Notes: generated from the letters alone by a model not told the origin. DNA of 64,000 nucleotides from Streptomyces sp. NBC_01268 (GCF_036240795.1 NZ_CP108454.1:1364001-1428000); one strand, 5' to 3'. Positions 44,710 through 54,366 are shown, counted from the stretch's first letter. A program made the numbers and translations.

Positions 44710-46128
44710 ATGACGCGATCCGTACAGGCGCTCGCCTACGCACGCCCTTCCGCCCTGGAGTCCCTGGGCTCCGGCCGGCTGCTCGGACTGGAGACCTCGG
44801 GGGGCCTCACGCCGCGCGGCGCCGAGGCCCGTCCCCGGTTCTTCGCGGGCTTCCTCAGCTCGCCGCAGATCGCCGCGCGCGGCCTGCTCGCGGTCGCCGA
44901 CGTGGCCGCGGCCCGCTACTACCAGCGGATACGGCCGGCGTCGCTGGACCCGGTGGTGACCGGCAACGGCGACCGGCTGCGCTTCGAGTCCTTCTCGGGC
45001 TGCGGAGGGGTGTACGCACGCCTGGACGTGCTGAGCGCGGGCCTGGACGGCGCGGAGACCGGCCACGGCACGACGAACGTGGACGTGAACAACCCGCTGC
45101 GCGAGGCCCTTTCCCGGATCACCGGCGACGACCCCCTGCATCTGCGCGTCGGACCGGACGAGTTGACGGTCACCACGCTCGACGGCCCCGTCGTGGAGAA
45201 GAAGGTGCCGCTGCCGGACCGCTGGCTGCGCGGCTTCGCCGAGGCGCAGGTCGCCTCCGCCGGCTTCGACCTGCGCGCGGAGCTGTCGGGCGCCGAGGCG
45301 GTGCGCTTCCTGCGCTCGCTGCCGCGCTCGCAGGCCCGGGGCGGCGCCCCGCTGTGGGTGGTGCAGTCCGGCCGGACGCTGCGGCCCACCACGCGGCCCC
45401 TCCCGGGCGCGGTCTGCCTGGCCGGACCCGACCGGCTCGTCGCCCTGGAGCGGGTGCTGCGGCACGCGACGGCGCTGCGGGTGTACGGGCCGGTGCCGGA
45501 CGGCGCGCCCGCGCCGAGCGCCTGGGAGGTGGAGCTGCCCGGGATGCGGCTCACCCTGACCCTGTCCCCCGACTCGGCGCGCGGCTTCTCGGGCGAGGGC
45601 GGCGTCCTGGAGGCGCTGGCCACGGACGAGGCCGCGGGCGACGCGGAGCTGGTCTCGGTGCTGCTCGCCTGGGAGCCGCGGATCGACCCGGCCGACCTGG
45701 CCGAGCAGGCGGGCCTCTGCGTGGACCGGGTCCGGGCCGCGCTGACCCGGCTCGGCACGGCCGGGCGCGTGGGGTACGACGTGGCCGACGCGGCGTACTT
45801 CCACCGGGAGTTGCCGTACGACGCCGACCGCGCCGAACGGCACAACCCGCGTCTGGTCGACGCACGCGCCCTGCTCGCCCACGGCGCGGTCACCCTCGAC
45901 GGCGAGCTGGCCACGGTGGTCTCGGCGGACCGGCGCTACCAGGTACGGGAGTCGACGGGCGGGCGGCTGAACTGCACCTGCGCATGGTGGGCGGAGTACC
46001 GGGGACGGCGGGGCCCCTGCAAGCACGCGCTCGCCGTGCGGATGGCCCGACGGGGCGGGGGCGTCGGCACGCCGGATCACACCGAGGCCGCCGGTACGGC
46101 GGTCTCCAGCACGGGAGGTGCGCGATGA
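44710..46128 (+). CDS. SWIM zinc-finger family protein
   Basis: 472 residues. The C-terminal SWIM motif CxCx(n)CxH is seen as LNCTCAWWAEYRGRRGPCKHALAVRM (about residues 431-456). The N-terminal three quarters are alpha/beta without a known catalytic signature. The domain includes a segment with a winged-helix look (LVSVLLAWEPRIDPADLAEQAGLCVDRVRAALTRLGTAGRVGYDVADAAYFHRELP). SWIM domains bind nucleic acid or protein. The ATG overlap with the following gene (ATGA) means the two proteins are coupled and likely act together. Confidence 0.9.
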   Translation: MTRSVQALAYARPSALESLGSGRLLGLETSGGLTPRGAEARPRFFAGFLSSPQIAARGLLAVADVAAARYYQRIRPASLDPVVTGNGDRLRFESFSGCGGVYARLDVLSAGLDGAETGHGTTNVDVNNPLREALSRITGDDPLHLRVGPDELTVTTLDGPVVEKKVPLPDRWLRGFAEAQVASAGFDLRAELSGAEAVRFLRSLPRSQARGGAPLWVVQSGRTLRPTTRPLPGAVCLAGPDRLVALERVLRHATALRVYGPVPDGAPAPSAWEVELPGMRLTLTLSPDSARGFSGEGGVLEALATDEAAGDAELVSVLLAWEPRIDPADLAEQAGLCVDRVRAALTRLGTAGRVGYDVADAAYFHRELPYDADRAERHNPRLVDARALLAHGAVTLDGELATVVSADRRYQVRESTGGRLNCTCAWWAEYRGRRGPCKHALAVRMARRGGGVGTPDHTEAAGTAVSSTGGAR

Positions 46129-48836
46129 CGCGGATCGGTACGGACATGCACGCGGGTGCGGACGCGGGCCCGGGCCCGGCGACCGCCACCGCGACGGCGC
46201 CCTCCGCGCAGGTCGAGCAGCTGCTCGACGCGGTGCGCCAGGGGCGGCGTGGCGATGTGCCCGGTCTGCTCAAGGCGCTTGACGCGGCCGGGCACAAGGC
46301 GGCGGTCCCCGAGCTGAAGCGGCTCCGCAAGGAGGTCCGCGGCTGGGACTGGGGGCGGTGGCGGGAGCAGCAGCGGGTGCGGGGCGCGCTGCGGCTCGCG
46401 GGCGCCGGCTGCATCACGGGGGCGGCCGGCGCCGCGGAGTGGATCGGCGGGCGCGACTTCCAGGAGTGGGGGAACGAGGGCGGCGCGGTGCTCGGCGTGC
46501 TCGCGCACCGCGACCACGCGTGGCTCACGGAGGTGGCCCGGAGGCTGGCGGAGCGGCCGACCCTGGCGGAGGAGGAGTACGGTCTGGTGCACGGGCTCGT
46601 CCTGCTGACCGGCTGCCCCGCGCCCGCCACCGACGCCTATGTCCGCGGCTGGACCGCGGACATGAGCCGCCGGAACCTCGTGGCCAGCCTGCGGCAGGAC
46701 CCGCAGACGCCGGTCCTCGTCCCCCGCCTCCTCGACCTGACCGAGACCCCGGACGCGGTCGCCTGGCAGTCCGCCGCCGGTTCCGAGGACCAGCGCTCCC
46801 ACTGGCCCAGCGCGCTCGCCGCCCTCGCGGGCGAGGGGCTGCTCGACCGGGCGGAGCTGGTCGACGCCTGTGTGGCCCGGCTGCTGCGGGGCGGCCGGCC
46901 GCGCGATCTGCGGCTGCCGCTCGCCCTGCTCCAGGTCGTCGGGGCCACGGAGGAGGAGCGACGGGCACGGATCCCGGACTGGCTCGGCATGGTGGCCGAC
47001 GGCCCTTCGCCGGTGGCCGCGCACGCGCAGGAGGTGCTGGCGGGGCTCGCCCTCGACGGTGCCCTGCCGGTGCGGGAGCTGGCGGAGATGTCCGGCTCGG
47101 TGCTGTTCCGCACCGAGAAGAAGCTGGTGCGGGCGCAGTTGACGCTGCTGTCCAAGGTGCTGCGCCAGGCGCCGGGGGCGGCGGCGGAGCTGCTGCCGGT
47201 GGTGATGGACGCGTTCGGGCACGAGGACACGGCGATCCAGGAGCGGGCCCTGAAGCTGGTGGGCCGCCATCTCGCCGGTGTGGACGAGCAGGTCCGCGAG
47301 GAGCTGGCCGGTGCGGCGGTGCTGCTGAGCCCGGTGCACCGGGCGGCGGCGGTCGAGCTGTTCGGAGCGGCGGCGGAGGGCGACGCGCTCCCCTATGAGG
47401 AAGTGCTGCCGCCGGTCCCGGAGCCGCGCACGGTGGCGCCGACGGCCGGGAGCATCGCCGAGCTGATCGAGGATCTGGTCACCGTCGTGCGGCGGCCCGG
47501 CGAGCCGGAGGAGTTCGAGCGCGCCCTGGACGGTCTCGTACGGCACGCGCACGGGGACCGGGCGGCGCTCACGACGGCGGTGCGGGAGACGTTCGGCGAC
47601 GCGCACTGGATGAACGGCGGGGACCACTTCGCGTACGGCCCGCAGGGGATCATGGTGGTGATCGCCGCTCTGACGGGGACGGCGCGCGTGTCGCGGATCG
47701 CGGACGGGCGTCGTCGGGGTACGGCGTCGTGCGGTCACGCGGGGCCCACCGGGGTGGTGGAGGCCCGGCTGTGGGAGGCCGCGTGGCTGGTCGCCTCGTC
47801 GGCGCCGGTGCCGTTCCTGCTGGCGACGCCGACCCTGCACACCGGTGCGATCGACGCCCCGGTGCTGGTCGAGCGGTTGCGGGAGTACCGGGACGCGGGG
47901 GTCGAGCCCGCCCCCGTCGACCTCGCCCAGGCGCTGCTGCGGGTGCGGAGGTCCGGTCCCGGGGTGTCCGCGGCCGCCGAGGGGGCGGCGGCGCTGGGCA
48001 CCCGGGCGGGCGAGCGGCTCGCGGCGTGGCTGACGGCCGACGTCTCGCTCGCGCCCGGGGTGCGCTTCCTGGACCGGGGGCCCGACATCCGCTCCGGGCG
48101 GTGGTGGCTGGCGGACCGGGTCGTGGTGGCGTTCCGGGAGCGGCGGACGATACGGGAGGAGTTCCCGCCGCCGTTCCAGTGGCTGGGCGGCGAGTCCACC
48201 GAGGTCGCCCGCCGGTGCCGCCACTGGTCGGGGCAGCACCCGCACTGGCCGGGCGTGCTGCCCCAGGACCGGGAGACGCTGGCGGTGTGGCTGCTGCCGG
48301 AGGTGGGGAACGGGTCCGAGTGGGACGCCCGGGGCTCGGCCTGGGGGCTGACCCCGCTCGCCGAGGGCGAGGGGCCGGTGGGTCCCGCCGTCCATGTCGC
48401 GCTCGCCGTGGGCCTCGGCGGCCGGCACGCGGAGGACCGGCTGACCGCCGTCGACGCGCTCCTGGTGCTCGCGGCCCGGGGCGGATTGGACGCCGCGGCA
48501 CTGGGCGGTCGGCTCGGGCTGCTGCTGGCCGAGGGGACGGTGAAGCCGAACCGGCTCGCGGACGCGTCCCGCACGGCGGCCGCGACCGGGGCGTACGGGA
48601 CGGTCTGGTCGGTGCTCGGCGTGCTGCTGCCGGGGCTGCTCGCCGCGCCGAAGCCGCCGCGCGGGCTCGGGGAGCTGCTGGCGGTGGCCGCCGAGTGCGT
48701 CGAGCGGTGCGGGGCCGGGGGCACGCTGCCGGGCCTCGCGGAGGCGGCGGCGCGGGCGGGATCCTCGCAGGCGGTGGTGCAGGCACGGCGGCTGCTGAGC
48801 GCACTCGGACAGGGAGCCGATCAGACCGCGTCATAA
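46125..48836 (+). CDS. Large repeat-like protein coupled to the SWIM gene (DUF6493-like)
   Basis: 903 residues, no enzymatic motif seen. Long stretches are helical with Leu/Ala spacing like HEAT or Armadillo repeats (LLDAVRQGRRGDVPGLLKALDAAGHKAAVPELKRLRKEV; LLPVVMDAFGHEDTAIQERALKLVGRHLAGVDEQVREELAGAAVLL). Later parts show globular domains with many Trp. It is probably the DUF6493 type found beside SWIM proteins in Streptomyces; I am fairly sure of the partnership and not of the function. There is no membrane segment or signal peptide. Confidence 0.85.
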   Translation: MTRIGTDMHAGADAGPGPATATATAPSAQVEQLLDAVRQGRRGDVPGLLKALDAAGHKAAVPELKRLRKEVRGWDWGRWREQQRVRGALRLAGAGCITGAAGAAEWIGGRDFQEWGNEGGAVLGVLAHRDHAWLTEVARRLAERPTLAEEEYGLVHGLVLLTGCPAPATDAYVRGWTADMSRRNLVASLRQDPQTPVLVPRLLDLTETPDAVAWQSAAGSEDQRSHWPSALAALAGEGLLDRAELVDACVARLLRGGRPRDLRLPLALLQVVGATEEERRARIPDWLGMVADGPSPVAAHAQEVLAGLALDGALPVRELAEMSGSVLFRTEKKLVRAQLTLLSKVLRQAPGAAAELLPVVMDAFGHEDTAIQERALKLVGRHLAGVDEQVREELAGAAVLLSPVHRAAAVELFGAAAEGDALPYEEVLPPVPEPRTVAPTAGSIAELIEDLVTVVRRPGEPEEFERALDGLVRHAHGDRAALTTAVRETFGDAHWMNGGDHFAYGPQGIMVVIAALTGTARVSRIADGRRRGTASCGHAGPTGVVEARLWEAAWLVASSAPVPFLLATPTLHTGAIDAPVLVERLREYRDAGVEPAPVDLAQALLRVRRSGPGVSAAAEGAAALGTRAGERLAAWLTADVSLAPGVRFLDRGPDIRSGRWWLADRVVVAFRERRTIREEFPPPFQWLGGESTEVARRCRHWSGQHPHWPGVLPQDRETLAVWLLPEVGNGSEWDARGSAWGLTPLAEGEGPVGPAVHVALAVGLGGRHAEDRLTAVDALLVLAARGGLDAAALGGRLGLLLAEGTVKPNRLADASRTAAATGAYGTVWSVLGVLLPGLLAAPKPPRGLGELLAVAAECVERCGAGGTLPGLAEAAARAGSSQAVVQARRLLSALGQGADQTAS

Positions 48837-48883
48837 CCTGTCGAAACCAGCCACAAAGCCAGCAGATCGGCACTTAACCCGTC

Positions 48884-48925
48884 GGTCACAAAGCGTTCGT
48901 GATCACGCAACACCGCTGGGTCACA
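48884..48925. promoter_or_regulatory. Repeats upstream of the ACT-GNAT gene
   Basis: GGTCACA occurs twice (48,884-48,890 and 48,919-48,925, 35 bp apart). A perfect 10-bp palindrome CGTGATCACG lies between (48,898-48,907). Together they may be a regulator site. The stretch also contains the start region of the following gene. Confidence 0.4.
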
Positions 48926-48933
48926 GTGAGGTC

Positions 48934-50340
48934 ATGGACTCCATGAATCCCCGCAAGAACGCCCGCCACACCCACCGCTGGCGACACGACGTGATCGAGC
49001 TGGCCGCGATGTTCACCGCCGTGGTGGTGGCCGATTCGATCGCCAAGACCATCGCCAAGGGACCCGACGGTCCCTACCTGCTGGTCTTCTCGGCGATCGC
49101 GCTGGTCGCCACCGCGGCCTTCCACACCTGGTGGGCACGGCGCCACAGCCATGCGCCGCCCGCCGACGATCCCGGCAGCGGGGAACACCCGCCGCCGTCC
49201 ACCGCCGGGGCCGGTCCCGTGGAGGAGTCCGCGGGCACGGCCCTGTGGCGGATGCGGACCACGGTCCGCGACACCCCGGGCAGCCTCGCCGCGCTGTGCT
49301 CGGTGCTGGCCCGTCACGGTGTCGACATCCTGACCCTGCAGACCCACCCGCTCGCCGACGGGACCGTCGACGAGTTCCTGCTGCGGGCGCCCGCCGGTCT
49401 GGAGACCGCCACCCTCACCCGGGCCGTCGCCGCGGCCGGCGGCAGCGACACCTGGACCGAGCGGGCCGACGCCCACGACCTCGTGGACACCCCGACCCGG
49501 CTGCTCGGCCTCGCCACCCGCACCGCCCTCGACTCGGCCGAACTCCCGCTGGCACTGCGCCAGCTGCTCGGCCGGTGCACCCTCCACTCGGTTCCCGCCG
49601 TCTCCCTCAGCGGCCGCCCCAACGGCGAGATCGCCCCGGTGGAGGGCGTCCTGGAGGAGACCAGCATGCGGCTGCGCGACCCGAACGGCGGCACGCTGGT
49701 CATCGAGCGGCCCTACCTGCCGTTCACCCCGACCGAGTTCGCCCGCGCCCGGGCGCTCGTCGAGCTCGACGCCCGCCTCGGCCCGCGCGTCCCGCGCGGC
49801 CAGGACGTCCTCACCCTGCCCGAGGGCAACGCGATCACGGTCCGGCGCGCCGACCAGCGCGACCTGGCCGCCGCGCGCGCCCTGCACGACCGCTGCTCCG
49901 AGCGGACCCTGCGGCTGCGCTACCACGGTCCCGTCGGCGACGCCGACCGCTACCTCGACCACCTGCTCAGCCCGCGTTTCGGCCGCACCCTCGCGGTGCA
50001 GACGGCCTCCGGCCGGATCGTCGCCCTCGGCCATCTGCTCTGGGACGGCGACGAGACCGAGGTCGCCCTGATGGTCGAGGACGACTGGCAGCGCCGCGGC
50101 ATCGGCGCCGAACTCCTCGGCCGCCTGGTGGCGATGGCCGAGGAGGGCGGCTGCGACAGCGTCTACGCGGTGACCCAGTCCTCCAACACCGGGATGGTCG
50201 CCGCCATGCGCGGCCTGAACCTGCCGCTGGACTACCAGATCGAGGAGGGCACGCTGGTCGTCACCGCCCGGCTGGACGGCCGGTCCGCGGACCGGCGGGA
50301 ACCGGCTCCGCGCCCGGAGCAGCGGCCGGCCGGTCGCTGA
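48934..50340 (+). CDS. Membrane-anchored ACT-GNAT acetyltransferase
   Basis: 468 residues in an unusual order: two hydrophobic segments (residues about 19-40 and 46-68), a Pro-rich linker, an ACT domain (about 108-175: TVRDTPGSLAALCSVLARHGVDILTLQTHPLADGTVDEFLL), a middle segment, and a GNAT domain (about 300-450) with motif A VEDDWQRRGIGAELLGRLV. Actinobacterial ACT-GNAT lysine acetyltransferases regulated by amino acids such as cysteine and arginine are known; this one has an added membrane anchor. It ends 80 bp inside the opposing cystathionine-lyase-type gene. The SD (GAGG) is only 2 nt from the ATG. Confidence 0.9.
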   Translation: MDSMNPRKNARHTHRWRHDVIELAAMFTAVVVADSIAKTIAKGPDGPYLLVFSAIALVATAAFHTWWARRHSHAPPADDPGSGEHPPPSTAGAGPVEESAGTALWRMRTTVRDTPGSLAALCSVLARHGVDILTLQTHPLADGTVDEFLLRAPAGLETATLTRAVAAAGGSDTWTERADAHDLVDTPTRLLGLATRTALDSAELPLALRQLLGRCTLHSVPAVSLSGRPNGEIAPVEGVLEETSMRLRDPNGGTLVIERPYLPFTPTEFARARALVELDARLGPRVPRGQDVLTLPEGNAITVRRADQRDLAAARALHDRCSERTLRLRYHGPVGDADRYLDHLLSPRFGRTLAVQTASGRIVALGHLLWDGDETEVALMVEDDWQRRGIGAELLGRLVAMAEEGGCDSVYAVTQSSNTGMVAAMRGLNLPLDYQIEEGTLVVTARLDGRSADRREPAPRPEQRPAGR

Positions 50341-51502
50341 GCGCCCGGGTCAGGTCCCGCCACAGGTCCTCGACGTCCTCCAGCCCCACCGACATCCGCA
50401 GCAGCCGGTCACCGATCCCGCCGGACCTGCGGTCCGCGGCCCCCACGATGCGGTGGCTGATCGAGGCCGGGTGCTGGATCAGGGTGTCGACGCTGCCCAG
50501 GCTCACCGCCGGCGTGATCAGCCGCACCGAGGCGATCACCTCGTGGGGGTCCCCGTACACCTCGAAGGCGACCATCGCCCCGCCGATCCTCGGATAGTGC
50601 ACCCGCGCGATCCGCGGGTCGGCGGCCAGCCTGCGGACCAGCTCCGCCGCCGTCGAGGAGGCCGCCCGCACCCGCACCGGCAGCGTGGCCAGACCGCGCA
50701 ACAGCAGGTAGCCGGCGAGCGGGTGGAGCACCCCGCCGGTAGCGAACCGCACCTGGCGCAGCCCCCGGGCGAACTCCTCGTCGCAGGCGACGACCCCGCC
50801 CATCACGTCGCCGTGCCCGCCCAGGTACTTGGTGGCGCTGTGCAGCACGACGCGCGCGCCCTGCTCGGCGGGCCGCTGGAGCACCGGGGTGGCGAAGGTG
50901 TTGTCGACGAGCAGCGGCACCGAGCCGCAGGAGTGCGCGAGGGCCCGGACGTCGACCTCGGCCAGGGTCGGATTGGCCGGCGACTCGACCATCACCAGGC
51001 CGGTGTCCGGCCGGATCGCGTCGGCGACGCCCGCCGGGTCGGTCCAGGTCACCTCGGTGCCGAGCAGCCCGGCGCTGAGCAGGTGGTCGCTGCATCCGTA
51101 CAGCGGGCGGACGGCCACGACGTGGCGCAGCCCGAGGCTCGCCCGGCTCAGCAGGACGGCGCTCAGGGCCGCCATGCCGCTGGCGAAGGCGACGGCGGAT
51201 TCGGTGCCCTCCAGTCGGGCCAGCGCGGTCTCGAAACGCGCGGTGGTCGGGTTGTCGAGCCGGGCGTAGACGGGCGGGCCGTCGGGCCGGGCGCCGGTGG
51301 CGGCGAAGGCGTCGATGCGGGCCGCCTCCGCCCGGGTGTCCGCCGAAGGGTAGGTGGTGGACAGGTCGATCGGAGCGGCGTGCAGGCCGAGTCCGGCGAG
51401 GTCGTCGCGTCCGGCGTGCACGGCTTCGGTGGCCAGCGCCCGTGCCGGGTGGGCCGCGCCGCCGGGGGTGACCGGTGCCAGGGGTTCCATGGGGGTGTCC
51501 AT
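50261..51502 (-). CDS. Cystathionine gamma-lyase/synthase family PLP enzyme
   Basis: 413-residue fold type I PLP enzyme of trans-sulfuration. Seen: [61 protein letters not shown] (PLP-stacking Tyr), [42 protein letters not shown], where Lys holds PLP, and [16 protein letters not shown]. Lyase, synthase and methionine lyase cannot be told apart by eye. The GTG/ATG near 51,502 gives [10 protein letters not shown]; a second ATG four codons later is possible. Divergent from the Lrp gene, and its 3' end overlaps the ACT-GNAT gene by 80 bp. Confidence 0.93.
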   Translation of the reverse strand: MDTPMEPLAPVTPGGAAHPARALATEAVHAGRDDLAGLGLHAAPIDLSTTYPSADTRAEAARIDAFAATGARPDGPPVYARLDNPTTARFETALARLEGTESAVAFASGMAALSAVLLSRASLGLRHVVAVRPLYGCSDHLLSAGLLGTEVTWTDPAGVADAIRPDTGLVMVESPANPTLAEVDVRALAHSCGSVPLLVDNTFATPVLQRPAEQGARVVLHSATKYLGGHGDVMGGVVACDEEFARGLRQVRFATGGVLHPLAGYLLLRGLATLPVRVRAASSTAAELVRRLAADPRIARVHYPRIGGAMVAFEVYGDPHEVIASVRLITPAVSLGSVDTLIQHPASISHRIVGAADRRSGGIGDRLLRMSVGLEDVEDLWRDLTRALSDRPAAAPGAEPVPAGPRTGRPAGR

Positions 51503-51529
51503 GGGCGGCACTGTGAACGGATACCGGCG

Positions 51530-51554
51530 CGTAGCGGGAAATCGCCGTGCTACG
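51530..51554. promoter_or_regulatory. Inverted repeat in the lyase/Lrp divergent promoter
   Basis: CGTAGC (51,530-51,535) and GCTACG (51,549-51,554) form a 6-bp inverted repeat with a 13-bp spacer, in the 60-bp gap between divergent starts. A plausible Lrp-type site. Confidence 0.45.
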
Positions 51555-51562
51555 TTCGGCCG

Positions 51563-52060
51563 ATGGCCGATTCCGTCGTACTGGACACGGTCGATCTGCA
51601 CATACTTCGCCTGCTGCAGAACGACGCCCGGACCACCTACCGTGAGCTCGCCTCCGAGGTCGGCGTCGCGCCTTCCACATGCCTCGACCGGGTGGCCCGA
51701 CTGCGTCGCTCCGGAGTGATCCTCGGTCACCGCCTACAGCTGAATCCGGCCAAACTCGGCCGGGGTCTCGAAGCGCTGCTCCTGGTCCAGGTCCGCCCGC
51801 ACCGGCGCGAACTCATCGGCCCGTTCGTCGAACGCATCCGCGCGCTGCCGGCGTCGAGGGCCCTGTTCCATCTCACCGGGCCCGACGACTACTTGGTGCA
51901 CGTGGCCGTCGCCGACCCCGCCGACCTGCAGCGTCTCGTCCTGGACGAGTTCACCTCGCGGCGCGAGGTGGCCCGGGTCGAGACCCGGCTGATCTTCCAG
52001 GAGTGGGAGTGCGGCCCCCTGCTGCCCCCGGTCCCGAGCGCTCATTTGTCAGCCGACTGA
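51563..52060 (+). CDS. Lrp/AsnC family transcriptional regulator
   Basis: 165 residues. Helix-turn-helix at about 8-60 (LDTVDLHILRLLQNDARTTYRELASEVGVAPSTCLDRVARLRRSGVILGHRLQL), then an RAM/AsnC ligand domain (ALLLVQVRPHRRELIGPFVERIRALPASRALFHLTGPDDYLVHVAVADPADLQRLVLDEFTSRREVARVETRLIFQEW). The ligand is likely an amino acid, perhaps methionine or cysteine, by its divergent lyase neighbour. This is inference. Confidence 0.93.
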   Translation: MADSVVLDTVDLHILRLLQNDARTTYRELASEVGVAPSTCLDRVARLRRSGVILGHRLQLNPAKLGRGLEALLLVQVRPHRRELIGPFVERIRALPASRALFHLTGPDDYLVHVAVADPADLQRLVLDEFTSRREVARVETRLIFQEWECGPLLPPVPSAHLSAD

Positions 52061-52109
52061 GATCGATTGAGGGTGACGCGGAGAGCTCGCACGGGCGAGG
52101 ATGAGTCCC

Positions 52110-53828
52110 ATGCCAGAGACTTCCAGCATCGTGCTTCCCCGTCAGGTCGCCGACGAATACGTCGACGCACTCATCGAACTCGACCCGATCACCGGTACCT
52201 ACCTGGGAGTCAAGGAGAGTTCGGGTCGCCTCCCCGACTTCTCCCCCGCCGGCCAGGAGGCCATGGCCGACCTCGCCCGTCGCACCCTCGCCCTCCTCGA
52301 CGAGGCCGAGGGCCGGCCCGGTGCCGAGGACGAGGCGGAGCGGCGCTGCGCCCGGCTGCTGCGGGAACGGCTGAACGCCCAGCTCATCGTGCACGAAGGG
52401 GACGAGGGCCTGTGCGCGGTGAGCAACCTCCGCTCGCCCGCGCACAGTGTGCGCCTCTCCTTCACCATGCTGCCCACCGAGACCGAGGAGGACTGGACTG
52501 CGGTCGGCCGGCGGCTGCGCGCGGTCCCCGGGGCCCTGGCGGGCTACCGCGCCTCGCTCGCCCTCGGTCTGGAGCGCGGGATGCTCGGCGGTCCGCGCGC
52601 CACCGCCACCTTCGTCGGACAGCTCACCGAGTGGGCGGGCGCGGGCGGCACCGGCGAGAACGGTGAACCGCGGGGCTGGTTCGAGGGGTTCGCCTCGGCC
52701 GCCGACGAGCCGGTCGGCAAGGAGCTGCGCACCGAGCTGGTGGAGGCGGGCGCGGGCGCCGACCGGGCCGTCGTGGAGCTGCGCGACTGGATGCGCGACG
52801 TGTACACCCCGGCCGTGGCCGGCGCTCCGGACACCGTGGGCCGTGAGCGCTACCGCCGCTGGTCGCGCTTCTTCAACGGCACCGACCTGGACCTCGACCA
52901 GGCCTACGCGTACGGCTGGTCCGAGTACCACCGGCTGCTCGGCGAGATGCGCGGCGAGGCCGAGCGCATCCTGCCCGGCGCGGGCCCCTGGGAGGCGCTC
53001 GCCCACCTCGACGAGCACGGCACCCACATCGAGGGCGTCGACGAGGTGCAGGCCTGGCTGCAGCAGCTCATGGACGAGGCGATCAAGTCCCTGGACGGCA
53101 CCCACTTCGAACTCGCCGAGCGGGTGCGCCGGGTGGAGTCGCGGATCGCCCCGCCCGGCGGTGCCGCCGCCCCGTACTACACCGGCCCGTCCGAGGACTT
53201 CACGCGCCCGGGCCGCACCTGGCTGCCGGTCGACGGGCAGACCCGCTTCCCCGTGTACGACCTGGTGTCGACCTGGTACCACGAGGGCGTCCCCGGGCAC
53301 CACCTGCAGATCGCGCAGTGGGCGCACGTGGCCGACCGGCTCTCCCGCTACCAGGCCACCATCGGCAAGGTGAGTGCCAACACCGAGGGCTGGGCGCTGT
53401 ACGCCGAGCGCCTGATGGACGAGCTCGGCTTCCTCGGCGACGCGGAGCGGCGGCTCGGCTACCTGGACGGCCAGATGATGCGTGCCTGTCGGGTGATCGT
53501 CGACATCGGCATGCACCTGGGGCTGGAGATCCCGGCGGACTCGCCGTTCCACCCGGGCGAGCGCTGGACGCCGGAGCTGGCGCAGGAGTTCTTCCAGCGG
53601 CACAGCAGCCGTCCGCCGGCCTTCGTGGAGAGCGAGATGACCCGCTACCTGTCGATGCCGGGCCAGGCCATCGGCTACAAGCTGGGCGAGCGGGCCTGGC
53701 TGCTGGGCCGGGCCAACGCGCAGGCGGCGCACGGCGACGCCTTCGACGCGAAGGCCTGGCACATGGCCGCCCTGTCGCAGGGACCGCTCGGCCTGGACGA
53801 CCTGGTGGACGAGCTGTCCCGGCTCTGA
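52110..53828 (+). CDS. DUF885 family protein, putative metallopeptidase-like
   Basis: 572 residues. DUF885 core motif WYHEGVPGHHLQIAQW (about residues 388-403) contains the HExxxxHH pattern, suggestive of metal binding; NTEGWALYAERLMDELGFL and MTRYLSMPGQAIGYKLGERAWLLGRANAQ follow, as in the family. Function unknown, with peptidase activity proposed for the family. I prefer ATG 52,110 (MPETSSIVLPRQ), with SD GAGGA 8 nt upstream; an ATG three codons earlier is possible. No signal peptide. It lies between two Lrp regulators. Confidence 0.9.
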   Translation: MPETSSIVLPRQVADEYVDALIELDPITGTYLGVKESSGRLPDFSPAGQEAMADLARRTLALLDEAEGRPGAEDEAERRCARLLRERLNAQLIVHEGDEGLCAVSNLRSPAHSVRLSFTMLPTETEEDWTAVGRRLRAVPGALAGYRASLALGLERGMLGGPRATATFVGQLTEWAGAGGTGENGEPRGWFEGFASAADEPVGKELRTELVEAGAGADRAVVELRDWMRDVYTPAVAGAPDTVGRERYRRWSRFFNGTDLDLDQAYAYGWSEYHRLLGEMRGEAERILPGAGPWEALAHLDEHGTHIEGVDEVQAWLQQLMDEAIKSLDGTHFELAERVRRVESRIAPPGGAAAPYYTGPSEDFTRPGRTWLPVDGQTRFPVYDLVSTWYHEGVPGHHLQIAQWAHVADRLSRYQATIGKVSANTEGWALYAERLMDELGFLGDAERRLGYLDGQMMRACRVIVDIGMHLGLEIPADSPFHPGERWTPELAQEFFQRHSSRPPAFVESEMTRYLSMPGQAIGYKLGERAWLLGRANAQAAHGDAFDAKAWHMAALSQGPLGLDDLVDELSRL

Positions 53829-53860
53829 CCGGCATGCGCCGGCCGGACGGTCCGAAGCAG

Positions 53861-53901
53861 GGGAAGTCCCCGGGGTTCGCTTGCGCTCCCGGGGATTTCC
53901 C
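53861..53901. terminator. Hairpin after the DUF885 gene
   Basis: GGGAAGTCCCCGGG (53,861-53,874) pairs with CCCGGGGATTTCCC (53,888-53,901), 14 bp with one wobble and a 13-nt loop. It ends 16 bp before the Lrp ATG at 53,917, so it may also block or control that gene's start region. Confidence 0.55.
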
Positions 53902-53916
53902 TGCAAGGTCACGCCC

Positions 53917-54366
53917 ATGACCAGCGGATACATCCCGGACGCCACGGACTGGCGGATTCTCGATGCCCTCCAGGAGCAGGGCCGGGCCAGTTTCGCCGAG
54001 CTCGCCCGCGCGGTGTCCATGTCGGCCTCGGCGGTGACCGAGCGGGTGCGCCGCCTGGAGGAGGCCGGAGTGATCGCCGGGTACACGGCGGTCGTCGACC
54101 AGGAACGGCTCGGTCTGCCGATCCTCGCCTTCGTGCGGCTGCGCTACCCGAACGGCAACTACAAGCCCTTCCACGACCTCGTCGCGGCCACGCCCGAGAT
54201 CCTGGAGGCGCACCACGTGACGGGCGACGACTGCTTCGTCCTCAAGGTCGCCGCCCGGTCCATGAAGCACCTGGAGGAGATCTCCGGGAAGGTGGGCACG
54301 CTCGGCTCGGTCACCACCAGCGTGGTGTACTCCTCGCCGCTCCCCCGGCGCGCGATCAGCCGCTGA
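53917..54366 (+). CDS. Lrp/AsnC family transcriptional regulator
   Basis: 149 residues. N-terminal HTH (about 8-58: ATDWRILDALQEQGRASFAELARAVSMSASAVTERVRRLEEAGVIAGYTAVV), then the ligand domain with LRYPNGNYKPFHDLVAATPEILEAHHVTGDDCFVLKVAARSMKHLEEISGKVGTLGSVTTSVVYS. Its start lies just after a long hairpin. Its last 11 bp overlap the end of the convergent sbcC gene. No cognate target is adjacent on the divergent side, so its role is unknown. Confidence 0.93.
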   Translation: MTSGYIPDATDWRILDALQEQGRASFAELARAVSMSASAVTERVRRLEEAGVIAGYTAVVDQERLGLPILAFVRLRYPNGNYKPFHDLVAATPEILEAHHVTGDDCFVLKVAARSMKHLEEISGKVGTLGSVTTSVVYSSPLPRRAISR

